From: an uncultured Bacteroidota bacterium
GTDB lineage: Bacteria > Bacteroidota > Bacteroidia > Chitinophagales > S012-47
Direction: 5' to 3'
DNA: 37,036 nucleotides
Assembly: GCA_913062655.1 (NCBI GenBank)
Contig: CAJXXO010000002.1
Location: forward strand, 1-37,036
Positions 17,338 through 25,287 of this stretch are shown here, in pieces. Positions within the stretch are counted from its first letter, which is position 1, and each line of letters begins with the position of its first letter. The notes below the pieces were generated by a model. It saw only the letters and a program-made list of their open reading frames with translations. It was not told the origin of the DNA and did not search any database. The translations under genes were made by a program, and so were the position numbers.

Positions 17338-18043
17338 CCTTGGTAAAGATATGGGTAAAGATGGTGGCTAATATCTTGTAACTGGCGCCTATGGTGCCTT
17401 TAACGGTTCCGGTCACCTTAGATTGACCAATGCGCTTGCGGTAGCGTACCGGTACTTCTGTGCAAGCATATCTTTTTTTTGCGGCCTTTATCTGCATTTC
17501 TACCGTCCATCCATAGGTCTTGTCTCGCATGTGCAGGGCTTGTAATTTATCCCACTTGATGGCGCGAAAAGGGCCGAGGTCGGTAAAGCGAACGCCATAG
17601 AAGAGACGAATCAACCTCGTGGCAAGCCAATTGCCAAATACCTGTTGTGGTAGCATGGCGCCTTTTTCCCGATCGCCCAACGCCCGCGATCCGATGACCA
17701 TATCCTTGTTATCCTGTAGTATAGGAGCCACAACTTGCGGCAACTCTTCCGGATAGTCCGAATAATCTGCATCCAGGAAGACGATGATGGCTGGCTGTTC
17801 AGTGGTGGGCATTGCCTGCAAATAGTCGATCCCCTTCAGGCATGCGTATCCATAGCCTTGACGAGGTTCATCCAGCACCACAGCACCGGCTGCCTGTGCT
17901 TGTGCTGCAGTTTGATCAGCGGAATTGTTGTTGACGACAATAATATGATCTACCCTGTCGGGCAGGTCACGTACCACCTTGCCTACGCTGTTTTGCTCAT
18001 TAAAGGCGGGAATAATCACCGCCACCACTTTTCCATCTATCAC
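17330..18043 (-). CDS. GT2 glycosyltransferase, polyprenyl-phosphate mannose/glucose synthase (DPM1)-like
   Basis: A 237-residue GT2 protein without the C-terminal membrane helices of longer homologues. It has VIIPAFNEQNSVGKVV, IIVVNNNSADQT, a LDADYSDYPEELP metal-binding region, then IGSRALGDREKGAM, and a FTDLGPFRAIKW block typical of the DPM1/UGP-like branch. The first codon is GTG (18043); no ATG exists near it. The family makes polyprenyl-phosphate sugars on the cytoplasmic face, which would supply the GT-C enzyme in the same operon (inference). It is the first gene of the minus-strand operon and has a perfect -7 element 16 bases upstream. Confidence 0.85.
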   Translation of the reverse strand: MIDGKVVAVIIPAFNEQNSVGKVVRDLPDRVDHIIVVNNNSADQTAAQAQAAGAVVLDEPRQGYGYACLKGIDYLQAMPTTEQPAIIVFLDADYSDYPEELPQVVAPILQDNKDMVIGSRALGDREKGAMLPQQVFGNWLATRLIRLFYGVRFTDLGPFRAIKWDKLQALHMRDKTYGWTVEMQIKAAKKRYACTEVPVRYRKRIGQSKVTGTVKGTIGASYKILATIFTHIFTKDE

Positions 18044-18059
18044 GCAGCCCTATTTGTTA

Positions 18060-18067
18060 CAAAAGTA
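18060..18067 (-). promoter_or_regulatory. -7 promoter element of the glycosyltransferase operon
   Basis: On the minus strand TACTTTTG matches TAnnTTTG exactly and lies 16 bases before the GTG start at 18043, just beyond the stop codon of the upstream gene. It supports separate transcription of the four-gene operon. No -33 TTTG is seen at the usual spacing. Confidence 0.5.
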
Positions 18068-19444
18068 TCAGGGCTCCAACAACTTCACCTCATCCCGGTC
18101 AATGTGGATTACAGTTTTATGTGTTGTGGGGCCACTTTCCAGTTTTAACACGCCTCGAGGGCAGACAGCCGAGCAAATACCACAGCCGACACAACTGGCC
18201 CGTACGATATTTTGCTCGCGTTGGGCGTACCATTTAACATCGATACCCATTTCGCAGTAGGTAGAGCAATTGCCACAAGAGATACACTGACCGCCATTGG
18301 TGGTAATGCGAAAGCGCGAGAAATACTTCTGCAAGATACCCAGGATAGCAGCCTGCGGACAACCAAACCGGCACCATACCCGGGAGCCAAATAACGGGTA
18401 AAAACCCACGCCCACCACTCCGGCAAACACACTGCCGATCAGAAAACCATAGCCCTGCTGCGCTCCTTCTGCCCACTGTTGGGGCAGAAAGGACCATTGC
18501 CAGTTAACCAGTAACCCAACGGTCAAAACCGTAATAACCAGCAATACACCATGAATCAAATAGCGCTCAATTTGCCAGGCACGCAGCGACTTGTCAGACA
18601 AATGGCGGAAGGGATCACCGGCTGTTTCGGCCAGCCCGCCACAACCGCACACCCAGGAGCAGTACCAGCGTTTACCAAAAAAGTAAGTCAATACTACGGT
18701 ACCGGGTACAGCTAGTATCAAAGCCCACCAAAAGAAGAACTGCGCTACGGCAGGCCCTTGTGTCAGGGTGGCAACAGAAGAAGGGAAGAGCACATCGTAG
18801 TCGAGGGGCCAGAAGTAGTGAAAGTATAACTCTTGCCCATTTAGTGCAGCCAGAAAATTGGGTAATACAAAAGCAAATACCAACTGAAAAAACATCACCG
18901 AAAGCGTGCGTACCTGTTGGTAGCGGATATGCCGGTATTTGTACAAAAAGCGAATGCCCATCACCAAAACGGCCAGCGAGTACAGCAACCCATAGGCGAG
19001 CCAGGGGTTGTAATAGCCACCTGTATTTTCCGGTAGTCCACTGCGGCCAAACCAATGCTGGAAAAGGGGGTCTACCAAGGCGATTAAGCTATGTAAGTAC
19101 TCCGGCCACCAGTAGAGTATGATGTAAAATCCGGTAAAGACCAGGCCCAGTATCCAGGCCATTGCGCCCCAGGGTTGGGTAGCAGAGCGATGAAAATTTC
19201 CATCATTGCGGATGCCGGCTGGCCCTTGCCCAAAACGGTAGTAGTAATATGCCGCTCCCCCTCCAATGAGGGATAGCAGCATGCCATAGGCCCACAGGTG
19301 CGCCCACAAACCAGGTAGGGCAACCGGGTGCGCCAAACTACCTACCAAAAGCAAAAGTACACCCAGCCCCAACACGCCCAGGCTGATTCGCTGCGCAGCA
19401 GACATGTCGGAGGGTGGTGTCAGTGATAAGGTATGGTCAGCCAT
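18068..19444 (-). CDS. NapH/NosR-like polytopic membrane 4Fe-4S protein
   Basis: A 458-residue membrane protein with about seven to eight hydrophobic segments. Cytoplasmic-edge cysteine motifs WYCSWVCGCGG and WCRFGCPQAA have the pattern of NapH/NosR/CcoG-type proteins. They are followed by two ferredoxin motifs near the C-terminus, CISCGNCSTYC and CVGCGICSAVCP, enough for two [4Fe-4S] clusters. Such proteins pass electrons between the quinone pool or soluble donors and a periplasmic or membrane acceptor. It lacks the FixG C-terminal domain of CcoG. The gene is six bases downstream of an FAD-dependent NAD(P)H-type oxidoreductase on the same strand, so the two probably form an electron-transfer unit. 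No nap, nos or cco genes are in the window, so the acceptor is unknown. Confidence 0.85.
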   Translation of the reverse strand: MADHTLSLTPPSDMSAAQRISLGVLGLGVLLLLVGSLAHPVALPGLWAHLWAYGMLLSLIGGGAAYYYYRFGQGPAGIRNDGNFHRSATQPWGAMAWILGLVFTGFYIILYWWPEYLHSLIALVDPLFQHWFGRSGLPENTGGYYNPWLAYGLLYSLAVLVMGIRFLYKYRHIRYQQVRTLSVMFFQLVFAFVLPNFLAALNGQELYFHYFWPLDYDVLFPSSVATLTQGPAVAQFFFWWALILAVPGTVVLTYFFGKRWYCSWVCGCGGLAETAGDPFRHLSDKSLRAWQIERYLIHGVLLVITVLTVGLLVNWQWSFLPQQWAEGAQQGYGFLIGSVFAGVVGVGFYPLFGSRVWCRFGCPQAAILGILQKYFSRFRITTNGGQCISCGNCSTYCEMGIDVKWYAQREQNIVRASCVGCGICSAVCPRGVLKLESGPTTHKTVIHIDRDEVKLLEP

Positions 19445-19450
19445 ATAGCA

Positions 19451-20788
19451 TTAGGGTTTGAAGAATAACAGGTCACGTAATTGTCGTTTCTTTTTTGGTA
19501 CAATCGGTGCATCAGGAAACCGCTCTCGATAGGCGTCCAGCAAGGCAGGCGTAAGCGACCGGCTCATTTCAGGATCAAAGTAGAGTGCGGCCCAATGGGT
19601 CATCACCTTCGACAATGGCCAGGCTTCACGAATCATCTTATCCGCTACATCGTGGCGTATGCGTACACCCAATACATTGATGCCCTGCAAAGCATGGGGC
19701 GGAGCCGCAGTGAAGTGCAGGCGGATGCTTTGCCACTGCCGGGCATCTTGCCAAAGCAATGTGTTTTCTGCTGCCGGACGAGAGGGAATAGTCCCGTATA
19801 CCTGGTATTCGATGTCGAAGAATTTGGCCGAATTGTACCAAATGCCGGGTCGGTAAGGTGTGGGGGTGGTGGCCAGGGTGCGGGCTACCGTTTTGCCCAT
19901 CAGCTTACCGGTGTACCATACCGGCTCAATCGCTTTTCTGCCGGGTGGTGGTTGGCGCAGCTCCGCGCAATCTCCAATAGCGTAGATGTCTGGATGAGAG
20001 GTTTGTAAATAGTCGTCCACTAGTACACCTTTATTACAAGCCAGTCCCATCGACTGTGCCAACGCAGCATTGGGGTGTACCCCTACAGCAAGTCCCACCC
20101 ATTGACAAGGAATCACTTCTCCGCCATCAGTCACTACCTCCTTGACACGCCCCTCTTCATCACCCACGATACGCTGCAATTGGGTGGAGAGACGGAGATC
20201 GACCTGGTGCGCTTCAATGTGCCTATCAATCAGTTGTGCTTCCTCTTTGGGTAGTACATTGTCCCAGTAGTTGTCTTCCCGTACCAGCATGGTAACGTGT
20301 ATGCCCCGGCTTTGGAGCATTTCCGCCAGTTCAATACCGATTAGTCCTCCTCCTACCACCACCGCTTGGCGGGTAGAAGCACTCCACTCTTCCAATGCCG
20401 CAAGATCTTGCAAGCTGTACAGACCTTGCACCCCTTGTAAATCCTGACCCGGCCAGTCAAAACGGTTGGAATGTGAACCGGTGGCCAAGATCAGTTTGTC
20501 AAAGGATAGGGGAGCGCTTTGGGACAGGTGAACGGTTTTTGTTGCGGTATCAACTTTAGTTACCCAGTCCTGCAGCAATTGAATGCGGTTTTTGGACCAA
20601 AAGAAATCTTCATACAATTTGGTGTCTTGGTACCGCAGGTGACCCATATACATGTACATCAGCGCGGTGCGCGAAAAGGGATGGGCGCTCTCTCCACTGA
20701 TCATGATAAGCTCATGGTCAGCGCGTTTTCTGAGGTAGCGGGCGGCCGTGGAGCCGGCAATTCCATTTCCTATGATGACAATGCGCAT
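19451..20788 (-). CDS. FAD-dependent pyridine nucleotide-disulfide oxidoreductase
   Basis: A 445-residue flavoprotein. I chose ATG 20788 (MRIVIIGNGIAG); an in-frame extension to 20905 would add 39 residues before the FAD-binding glycines. The two Rossmann motifs are GNGIAG (FAD, ~7-12) and VVGGGLIGIELAE (NAD(P)H, ~150-165). The C-terminal FAD contact is IYAIGDCAEL. The region after it does not carry the redox CxxC of disulfide reductases, so it is closer to the NirB/rubredoxin reductase/NADH oxidase-like group. A C-terminal extension of roughly 90 residues follows. It is co-transcribed with the membrane ferredoxin six bases downstream and probably reduces it from NAD(P)H, which is inference. 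An 88-base gap separates it from the histidine kinase. Confidence 0.85.
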   Translation of the reverse strand: MRIVIIGNGIAGSTAARYLRKRADHELIMISGESAHPFSRTALMYMYMGHLRYQDTKLYEDFFWSKNRIQLLQDWVTKVDTATKTVHLSQSAPLSFDKLILATGSHSNRFDWPGQDLQGVQGLYSLQDLAALEEWSASTRQAVVVGGGLIGIELAEMLQSRGIHVTMLVREDNYWDNVLPKEEAQLIDRHIEAHQVDLRLSTQLQRIVGDEEGRVKEVVTDGGEVIPCQWVGLAVGVHPNAALAQSMGLACNKGVLVDDYLQTSHPDIYAIGDCAELRQPPPGRKAIEPVWYTGKLMGKTVARTLATTPTPYRPGIWYNSAKFFDIEYQVYGTIPSRPAAENTLLWQDARQWQSIRLHFTAAPPHALQGINVLGVRIRHDVADKMIREAWPLSKVMTHWAALYFDPEMSRSLTPALLDAYRERFPDAPIVPKKKRQLRDLLFFKP

Positions 20789-20876
20789 AGTTTCTATCTT
20801 GCGGGGTAGCGGGCCATAGCGCCAGTCCCTTGTCAGAAAAGACAAGTTAGTTGTTTTCCTACACGAAATAAATGAC

Positions 20877-21920
20877 TTAGGAGGCCTTTTCCAATGTAAA
20901 AGCAAAGGTGGACCCTTCGTCCTTGGTGCTGCGAACGTTGATGGTTTGATTGTGCGCTTCGATGATGTGTTTTACGATGGATAGCCCCAGGCCGGTTCCG
21001 CCCATGTGGCGACTGCGGCTCTTATCTACCCGGTAGAAGCGTTCAAAGACGCGTGGAAGGTCATCTTTGGAAATACCAATGCCATCATCGGCCACCTCTA
21101 TGAGAATATTGGGGTCCATATCATAGAAACCAATGAGCGTGCGGCCATTTTCGGAGCCGTATTTAATGGAGTTGGTCACCAAATTGACCAGTACCTGGCG
21201 TATGCGGTCACGGTCGCCTAAGACGATAGTTGGCTTTTCGCAACCTTTTTTAAAGCCCAGGGTGATATCATTGGAGTCGGCTTGCATCTCCAGCGATTCA
21301 AATACCTCCTGCGCTAATTGGTAAATGTCGAAAGGGCGCAGCTCCATGGCCAGGGTGCCCGATTCCAAGAGCGAAATGGCTTCCAGGTCTTCGACAATGG
21401 TATTCAGTCGCTCCGCATTCTTTGAGGCTTTGTAGAGGTAGTCCAGGTTGATTTTGTCGTCTTTCAGCCCTCCATCAATGAGGGTATGGATATACCCTTG
21501 CATATTGAAAAGGGGGGTTTTCAGCTCATGTGATACGTTGCCCAGGTACTCCCTGCGGAATTGCTCTGTTTGTTTCAGCTCTTCAATTTCCTTTTGCCGG
21601 TCCGCTGTCCACTCCCGCACCTCAGTCTCCACCTCTTCCAGGAAGTTATCCCGCAAACTGAGCTGTTTTACAGATGATTTGGTGCGCTTGCTGTCGTGTA
21701 TGGCTTTGTAGATAACCTTCACCTTTCGGTAAATGAATTGCTCCAGCATATACATGGTAAAGAGGTAAGCAGCCGGAAAAAATATGATAACCCCCACCAA
21801 CAGCACCCACCAGTCAAAATGGTTGGTAAACCATTGGGCGACCAACATCACCACCAGCATCATAGCGGTTAACACCGCGGCTGATAACAGTGCGATCTGC
21901 CTGGGGGTTGGGTTTTTCAT
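20877..21920 (-). CDS. phoR: Sensor histidine kinase, PhoR-like
   Basis: A 347-residue kinase with two closely spaced membrane helices (~8-30 and ~36-60) and no sizeable periplasmic domain. A coiled linker follows (~80-120), then HisKA with VSHELKTPLFN (His131). The HATPase domain has an N-box asparagine in NLVTNSIKYG (~N250), G1 DDGIGI (~278-283), an F-box FERFYRVDKSRSR and G2 GGTGLGLSIVKH (~307-318). Minimal sensing with two helices is the pattern of PhoR kinases. The start overlaps the stop of the response regulator gene by one base (TAATG), so the two are co-expressed. The PhoR identity rests on the Pho-box-like repeats in front of the operon and on phosphate genes nearby, so it is an inference; the kinase itself is certain. 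Confidence 0.85.
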   Translation of the reverse strand: MKNPTPRQIALLSAAVLTAMMLVVMLVAQWFTNHFDWWVLLVGVIIFFPAAYLFTMYMLEQFIYRKVKVIYKAIHDSKRTKSSVKQLSLRDNFLEEVETEVREWTADRQKEIEELKQTEQFRREYLGNVSHELKTPLFNMQGYIHTLIDGGLKDDKINLDYLYKASKNAERLNTIVEDLEAISLLESGTLAMELRPFDIYQLAQEVFESLEMQADSNDITLGFKKGCEKPTIVLGDRDRIRQVLVNLVTNSIKYGSENGRTLIGFYDMDPNILIEVADDGIGISKDDLPRVFERFYRVDKSRSRHMGGTGLGLSIVKHIIEAHNQTINVRSTKDEGSTFAFTLEKAS

Positions 21921-22603
21921 TAATAATCGAGTTTGTAGCCGATGCCTTTGATGGTTTTGATGGCATCGTCACCGAGTTTTTCGCGCAGCTTACGAATGTG
22001 TACGTCAATGGTTCGGTCCCCAACGATCACATCCTTGCCCCAGATTTTACTGAGGATTTCTTCCCGCTTGAATACTTTGCCCGGCTTGGAGGCCAGTAAG
22101 TACAGTAATTCAAACTCCTTTCGAGGCAGGAAAATTTCATTGTTCTCCATGCGCACAATAAACCGCTCCCGATCGATCTGCAAATTGCCCACGCGGATTA
22201 CGCTATCCGTTTCTTCCTTGAGCTGTCTGCGGAGCAAGGCATTTACCCGGCTTACCAAAAGGCGCGGTTTGATAGGTTTGGTAATGTAATCGTCAGCGCC
22301 AACATCGAAGCCGGCAATTTGGGTAAAGTCTTCGTTTCTGGCTGTCAAAAAAGCGATAAGGGTATTTTTGAATTCGGGCAGCGCCCGCAGTTCACGGCAC
22401 GTTTCGATGCCGTCCATTTCCGGCATCATGATATCCAGAAGGATCAAATCGGGTGATTCCAGCTTGGCCTTTTCGATCGCCTCCTGGCCGTTTTCAGCCA
22501 GCACTACCTGGTAGCCTTCCTTCTGTAAGTTGTAGTCCACGAATTCGAGAATATCGGGCTCGTCATCTACGACCAGGATGGTGAATTTTGATTTGCCAGC
22601 CAT
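21920..22603 (-). CDS. phoB: OmpR/PhoB-family response regulator
   Basis: A 227-residue regulator. The receiver domain covers ~7-120, with acidic-pocket DD at 13-14, phospho-accepting Asp57 in LILLDIMMPEMDG, a Thr in AFLTARNED and Lys in DDYITKPIKP. The DNA-binding winged helix at ~130-226 contains FELLYLLASKPGKVFKREEIL and the family recognition region VIVGDRTIDVHIRKLREKLG. It is first in a two-gene operon with the kinase. A perfect -7 element lies at 22621-22628, and four 11-bp-spaced direct repeats end ten bases upstream of it, the arrangement of an autoregulated PhoB promoter. PhoB-type proteins bind such repeats as tandem dimers. Identity as PhoB is inferred from this regulatory logic. 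Confidence 0.88.
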   Translation of the reverse strand: MAGKSKFTILVVDDEPDILEFVDYNLQKEGYQVVLAENGQEAIEKAKLESPDLILLDIMMPEMDGIETCRELRALPEFKNTLIAFLTARNEDFTQIAGFDVGADDYITKPIKPRLLVSRVNALLRRQLKEETDSVIRVGNLQIDRERFIVRMENNEIFLPRKEFELLYLLASKPGKVFKREEILSKIWGKDVIVGDRTIDVHIRKLREKLGDDAIKTIKGIGYKLDY

Positions 22604-22620
22604 ACCGTTCCAGTTTTTTG

Positions 22621-22628
22621 CAAAGGTA
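22621..22628 (-). promoter_or_regulatory. -7 promoter element of the phoB-phoR operon
   Basis: Reading the minus strand, TACCTTTG matches TAnnTTTG exactly, 17 bases before the response regulator ATG. There is no -33 TTTG at the usual distance; the 11-bp repeat array occupies that place, as expected for an activator-dependent promoter. Confidence 0.65.
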
Positions 22629-22638
22629 GCGGGCCTTA

Positions 22639-22678
22639 CGTTAAGCTTTCGTTACGCTTGGCTTAGCAAGGTGTTAAT
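22639..22678 (-). promoter_or_regulatory. Putative Pho box: four direct repeats, 11-bp period, upstream of phoB
   Basis: On the minus strand four 7-base units occur with exactly four bases between them: ATTAACA (22678-22672), GCTAAGC (22667-22661), CGTAACG (22656-22650) and CTTAACG (22645-22639). The shared core is TAA[CG]. The last unit ends ten bases before the -7 element. The spacing (7+4) is that of Pho boxes in E. coli and the sequence resembles the TTAACA repeat of B. subtilis PhoP. Binding by the adjacent regulator is inferred. Confidence 0.6.
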
Positions 22679-22772
22679 ATACAGGTAATTTTACCAAACG
22701 GTCAACCGCTGATTTTTATCAACTGTCTAGATTCGAAAAACTGGTATTTTTCCCGTAAATCAAAGTAACCCT

Positions 22773-23690
22773 ATGAAATCAATAAAACGCCTAATGGTTG
22801 CCCTGGACCTTTCCGACATGGACCGGACCCTGGTGCAATATGCCTTTTTCCTGGCTGAGACCATTGACCTGAAGCACCTCGACTTTGTGACAGTGGATGA
22901 GCAGATGGATGAGAGCGATCAGCAAATATTGGCTGAACTCAATCTACAAGTAAGCCCGGAAGTCAACTTCAAAGACTGGGTAGATGAGCTCACAAAGGAG
23001 CATGCTAAGCCGGATCATGTTGACGTGGGGTGTCATTTGCTCACCGGCTCGCCTCTGCATGAATTACTCCGATATGCGCGGGATGAGTCGGTGGATATGA
23101 TATTGGTGGGGGCGAAGCAGCACCAGGATGGTACCGGCATATTGTCGAGTCGATTGGTGCGAAAGGCCCCTTGCTCGGTAATGTATGTGCCGGAAAATCC
23201 ACCCACGGCCATCAAACGAATCCTTATCCCTACAGACTACTCGGAGTACTCCAGGATGGCTTTTGATGAAGTGAAGCTCTTTAAAGACGATTTTCCCGAT
23301 GTTGAAGTGGTGGCCCAACACGTTTATCGTGTGCCTTTGGGCTTTTACAAAACGGGCAAAAGCTATGAGGAGTTTGCACAGATTATGGAAGAGAACAGCA
23401 AAAAGCTGTTTGACCAATTTGTTGAGGAGAACGACCTGGCCGACATGGACCTGAAGCCGCAATTTGTATTGGACGATGACAAGAATCCGGCTGACAAGAT
23501 CGTAGCGCAGGCAGAGGCAGAGAAGGTGGATTTGATGATCATCAGTGCCAAAGGACACACGAGGGCTTCATCAATCTTGTTGGGTAGTACAACAGAGAAG
23601 GTCTTGCGTTTGGACAAGCGCATTCCCGTGATGATTTTGAAGAAAAAAGGAGAGACCCTTAATCTGCTTGATATTTTGTTGAAAATTTAG
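22773..23690 (+). CDS. Tandem-domain universal stress protein (UspA family), first of three
   Basis: A 305-residue protein made of two Usp domains (~4-140 and ~146-295). The second domain opens with IKRILIPTDYSEYSRMAF and ends with a nucleotide-binding-like motif, S-A-K-G-H-T-R-A-S-S-I-L-L-G-S-T (first glycine of the G-x2-G-x9-G-[ST] pattern replaced). The first domain is degenerate at this motif. Usp proteins respond to starvation and energy stress; biochemical roles vary. It is first in a four-gene cluster (eight-base gap to the next) and is divergent from phoB across a 169-base region. A TATTTTTC element at 22745-22752 is a near match to a promoter -7 box. Confidence 0.85.
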   Translation: MKSIKRLMVALDLSDMDRTLVQYAFFLAETIDLKHLDFVTVDEQMDESDQQILAELNLQVSPEVNFKDWVDELTKEHAKPDHVDVGCHLLTGSPLHELLRYARDESVDMILVGAKQHQDGTGILSSRLVRKAPCSVMYVPENPPTAIKRILIPTDYSEYSRMAFDEVKLFKDDFPDVEVVAQHVYRVPLGFYKTGKSYEEFAQIMEENSKKLFDQFVEENDLADMDLKPQFVLDDDKNPADKIVAQAEAEKVDLMIISAKGHTRASSILLGSTTEKVLRLDKRIPVMILKKKGETLNLLDILLKI

Positions 23691-23698
23691 GAGGCGTC

Positions 23699-24538
23699 AT
23701 GAAAAAGATTCTAGTGGCCTTTGATGGTTCGTACTACTCCGAATCTGCACTCCAGTTTGCCATTGGGCTGGCCAGGCGTGAGGAAGCACAAATTACCGGG
23801 GTATTCCTCGAAGATGTAACGGCTTATCACCAGTTTAGCCCCATATTCGAAGCCCCGGACGCGGTGGGCTTGGCAGAGGATGTAATCCGGGACTTGAAGA
23901 ACGAGGTGCGGGAAAACCTATCCGTGACCGTCAATCGGTTTAAAAAAACCTGTGACCAGGCCGGTATTCCTTACCTCATAGAGATGGAAGAGGGAATCCC
24001 TTCTTTAGAGCTGTTGGAGGAAACGCAATTTGCAGACTTATGTGTAGTAGGTTCAGTAACCTATTTCAGTAACCTCAGCTTTGCCAATGAATCGCGTCTG
24101 CTATCTGATTTATTGGGTAAGGCGCACTGTCCGATTCTTGTGGTACCCGAACAAGCGGAAGAGCTAAAACATGTAATCCTCACTTACGATGGCTCGGCCT
24201 CCTCAGTGTATGCCATAAAACGCTATGTGCAGCTCTTTGCCCGGACCCATTGCCAGCTTCCATCCACCTTGTTGACAGTAGTAAGACACGAAGGCGATAA
24301 ACTACCCCAGGAAGAGGCTTTGGTGGACTACTTGCGGTTGTATTGTGACACCTTGCAGCAACAAACCCTGGTCGGTAAGCCCAGCGAACAAATACTGTAT
24401 ATGGCCAAAACCACTCCGGGTAGTATGGTGGTCATGGGGGGGTATGGGCGAAATGCCTTTAGCCAGTTGCTGAAAAGTTCTGTGGGTAAGAAAGTAGTTA
24501 ATGCCCGAACGGTACCGGTATTGGTAGCGCATGAGTAA
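23699..24538 (+). CDS. Tandem-domain universal stress protein (UspA family), second of three
   Basis: A 279-residue two-domain Usp protein. The opening is KKILVAFDGSYYSESALQFA, with the LVAFDGS strand and loop typical of the fold. The first domain closes with ...KAHCPILVVPE. The second opens with HVILTYDGSASSVYAI and contains MGGYGRNAFSQLLKSS, near-canonical for the ATP-binding G-x2-G-x9-G-[ST] motif except that the last glycine is serine. GGAGG, a plausible ribosome-binding site, lies upstream. The stop overlaps the next gene's first ATG by eight bases, which indicates coupling. Role: stress or starvation response (family knowledge). Confidence 0.85.
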   Translation: MKKILVAFDGSYYSESALQFAIGLARREEAQITGVFLEDVTAYHQFSPIFEAPDAVGLAEDVIRDLKNEVRENLSVTVNRFKKTCDQAGIPYLIEMEEGIPSLELLEETQFADLCVVGSVTYFSNLSFANESRLLSDLLGKAHCPILVVPEQAEELKHVILTYDGSASSVYAIKRYVQLFARTHCQLPSTLLTVVRHEGDKLPQEEALVDYLRLYCDTLQQQTLVGKPSEQILYMAKTTPGSMVVMGGYGRNAFSQLLKSSVGKKVVNARTVPVLVAHE

Positions 24539-25277
24539 TAGTATGGAGTCCATCCAACAAAAAGAAGATAAGCTGCATGGCAATGGCCTGGGGCAACTCA
24601 AGGTGTACCTCAGTGAGTTTGTCTATGGCGGTATTGATGGTAGTGTGACCACCTTTGCGGTGGTGGCAGGTGCTACGGGGGCCAATTTATCGGTAAACAC
24701 CGTCCTTATCTTGGGTTTTGCCAACTTGATTGCCGATGGGCTATCCATGTCGATAGGCAATTATCTATCAGTCAAGTCAGAGATACAGGAGTTTTATCGA
24801 CACAAGAATATCGAGTACTGGGAGGTGGACAACCTGCCGGAAAAAGAGAAGGAAGAGATACGGGATATCTACCGTGCCAAAGGGTTTACAGGAGAGCTGT
24901 TGGAGCAGGTGGTAGAGACAATAACGGCTAACCGGGAGCGCTGGGTGGATGTGATGATGAAAGAAGAGCTGGAAATGGCTTTGCCGGCAGAATCACCGGT
25001 AAAGAAAGCCGCTGCAACCTTCATCTCCTTCTTTCTGGTAGGCCTGATACCCTTGCTTACCTACGTATGGCATGCGCTTCATCCCATTGTAGAAAGCAGC
25101 TTGTTTACCGTATCTTGTATATTGACCTCAGTGGCCTTTATCCTGATCGGTTGGCTGAAGAGTTACATCACCGAAACCAGTCGCTGGCGGAGTATGGTAG
25201 AGACCTTGCTTTTAGGTGGCGTAGCGGCCATCACCGCCTACTTTGTCGGTGATATCTTAGAGTCTTTATTAACCTAA
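24531..25277 (+). CDS. VIT1/CCC1 family iron/manganese transporter
   Basis: A 248-residue membrane protein of the VIT1/CCC1 family. The first two helices are FVYGGIDGSVTTFAVVAGATGA and ILGFANLIADGLSMSIGNYLS. A charged cytoplasmic segment rich in Glu (residues ~75-145, with RERWVDVMMKEELEM) corresponds to the metal-binding helices between TM2 and TM3. Three further helices complete the five-TM plan. The family exports or compartmentalises Fe(II)/Mn(II); in bacteria efflux is the usual proposal. The first ATG (24531) overlaps the Usp stop; ATG 24543 is an alternative just after it. It sits between two usp genes, which suggests metal homeostasis during stress (inference). Confidence 0.88.
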   Translation: MSNSMESIQQKEDKLHGNGLGQLKVYLSEFVYGGIDGSVTTFAVVAGATGANLSVNTVLILGFANLIADGLSMSIGNYLSVKSEIQEFYRHKNIEYWEVDNLPEKEKEEIRDIYRAKGFTGELLEQVVETITANRERWVDVMMKEELEMALPAESPVKKAAATFISFFLVGLIPLLTYVWHALHPIVESSLFTVSCILTSVAFILIGWLKSYITETSRWRSMVETLLLGGVAAITAYFVGDILESLLT

Positions 25278-25287
25278 ATCCTGCCTT

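Noticed and set aside
20829..20846. Inverted repeat CTTGTC / GACAAG between the histidine kinase and the oxidoreductase genes
   Set aside because: It has a short stem with an A-rich loop and no T run on either strand, so it is not a terminator. The role is unclear.
22745..22752. Promoter -7 element TATTTTTC for the usp operon
   Set aside because: The last consensus G is missing and no -33 element is found, so it is mentioned with the gene only.
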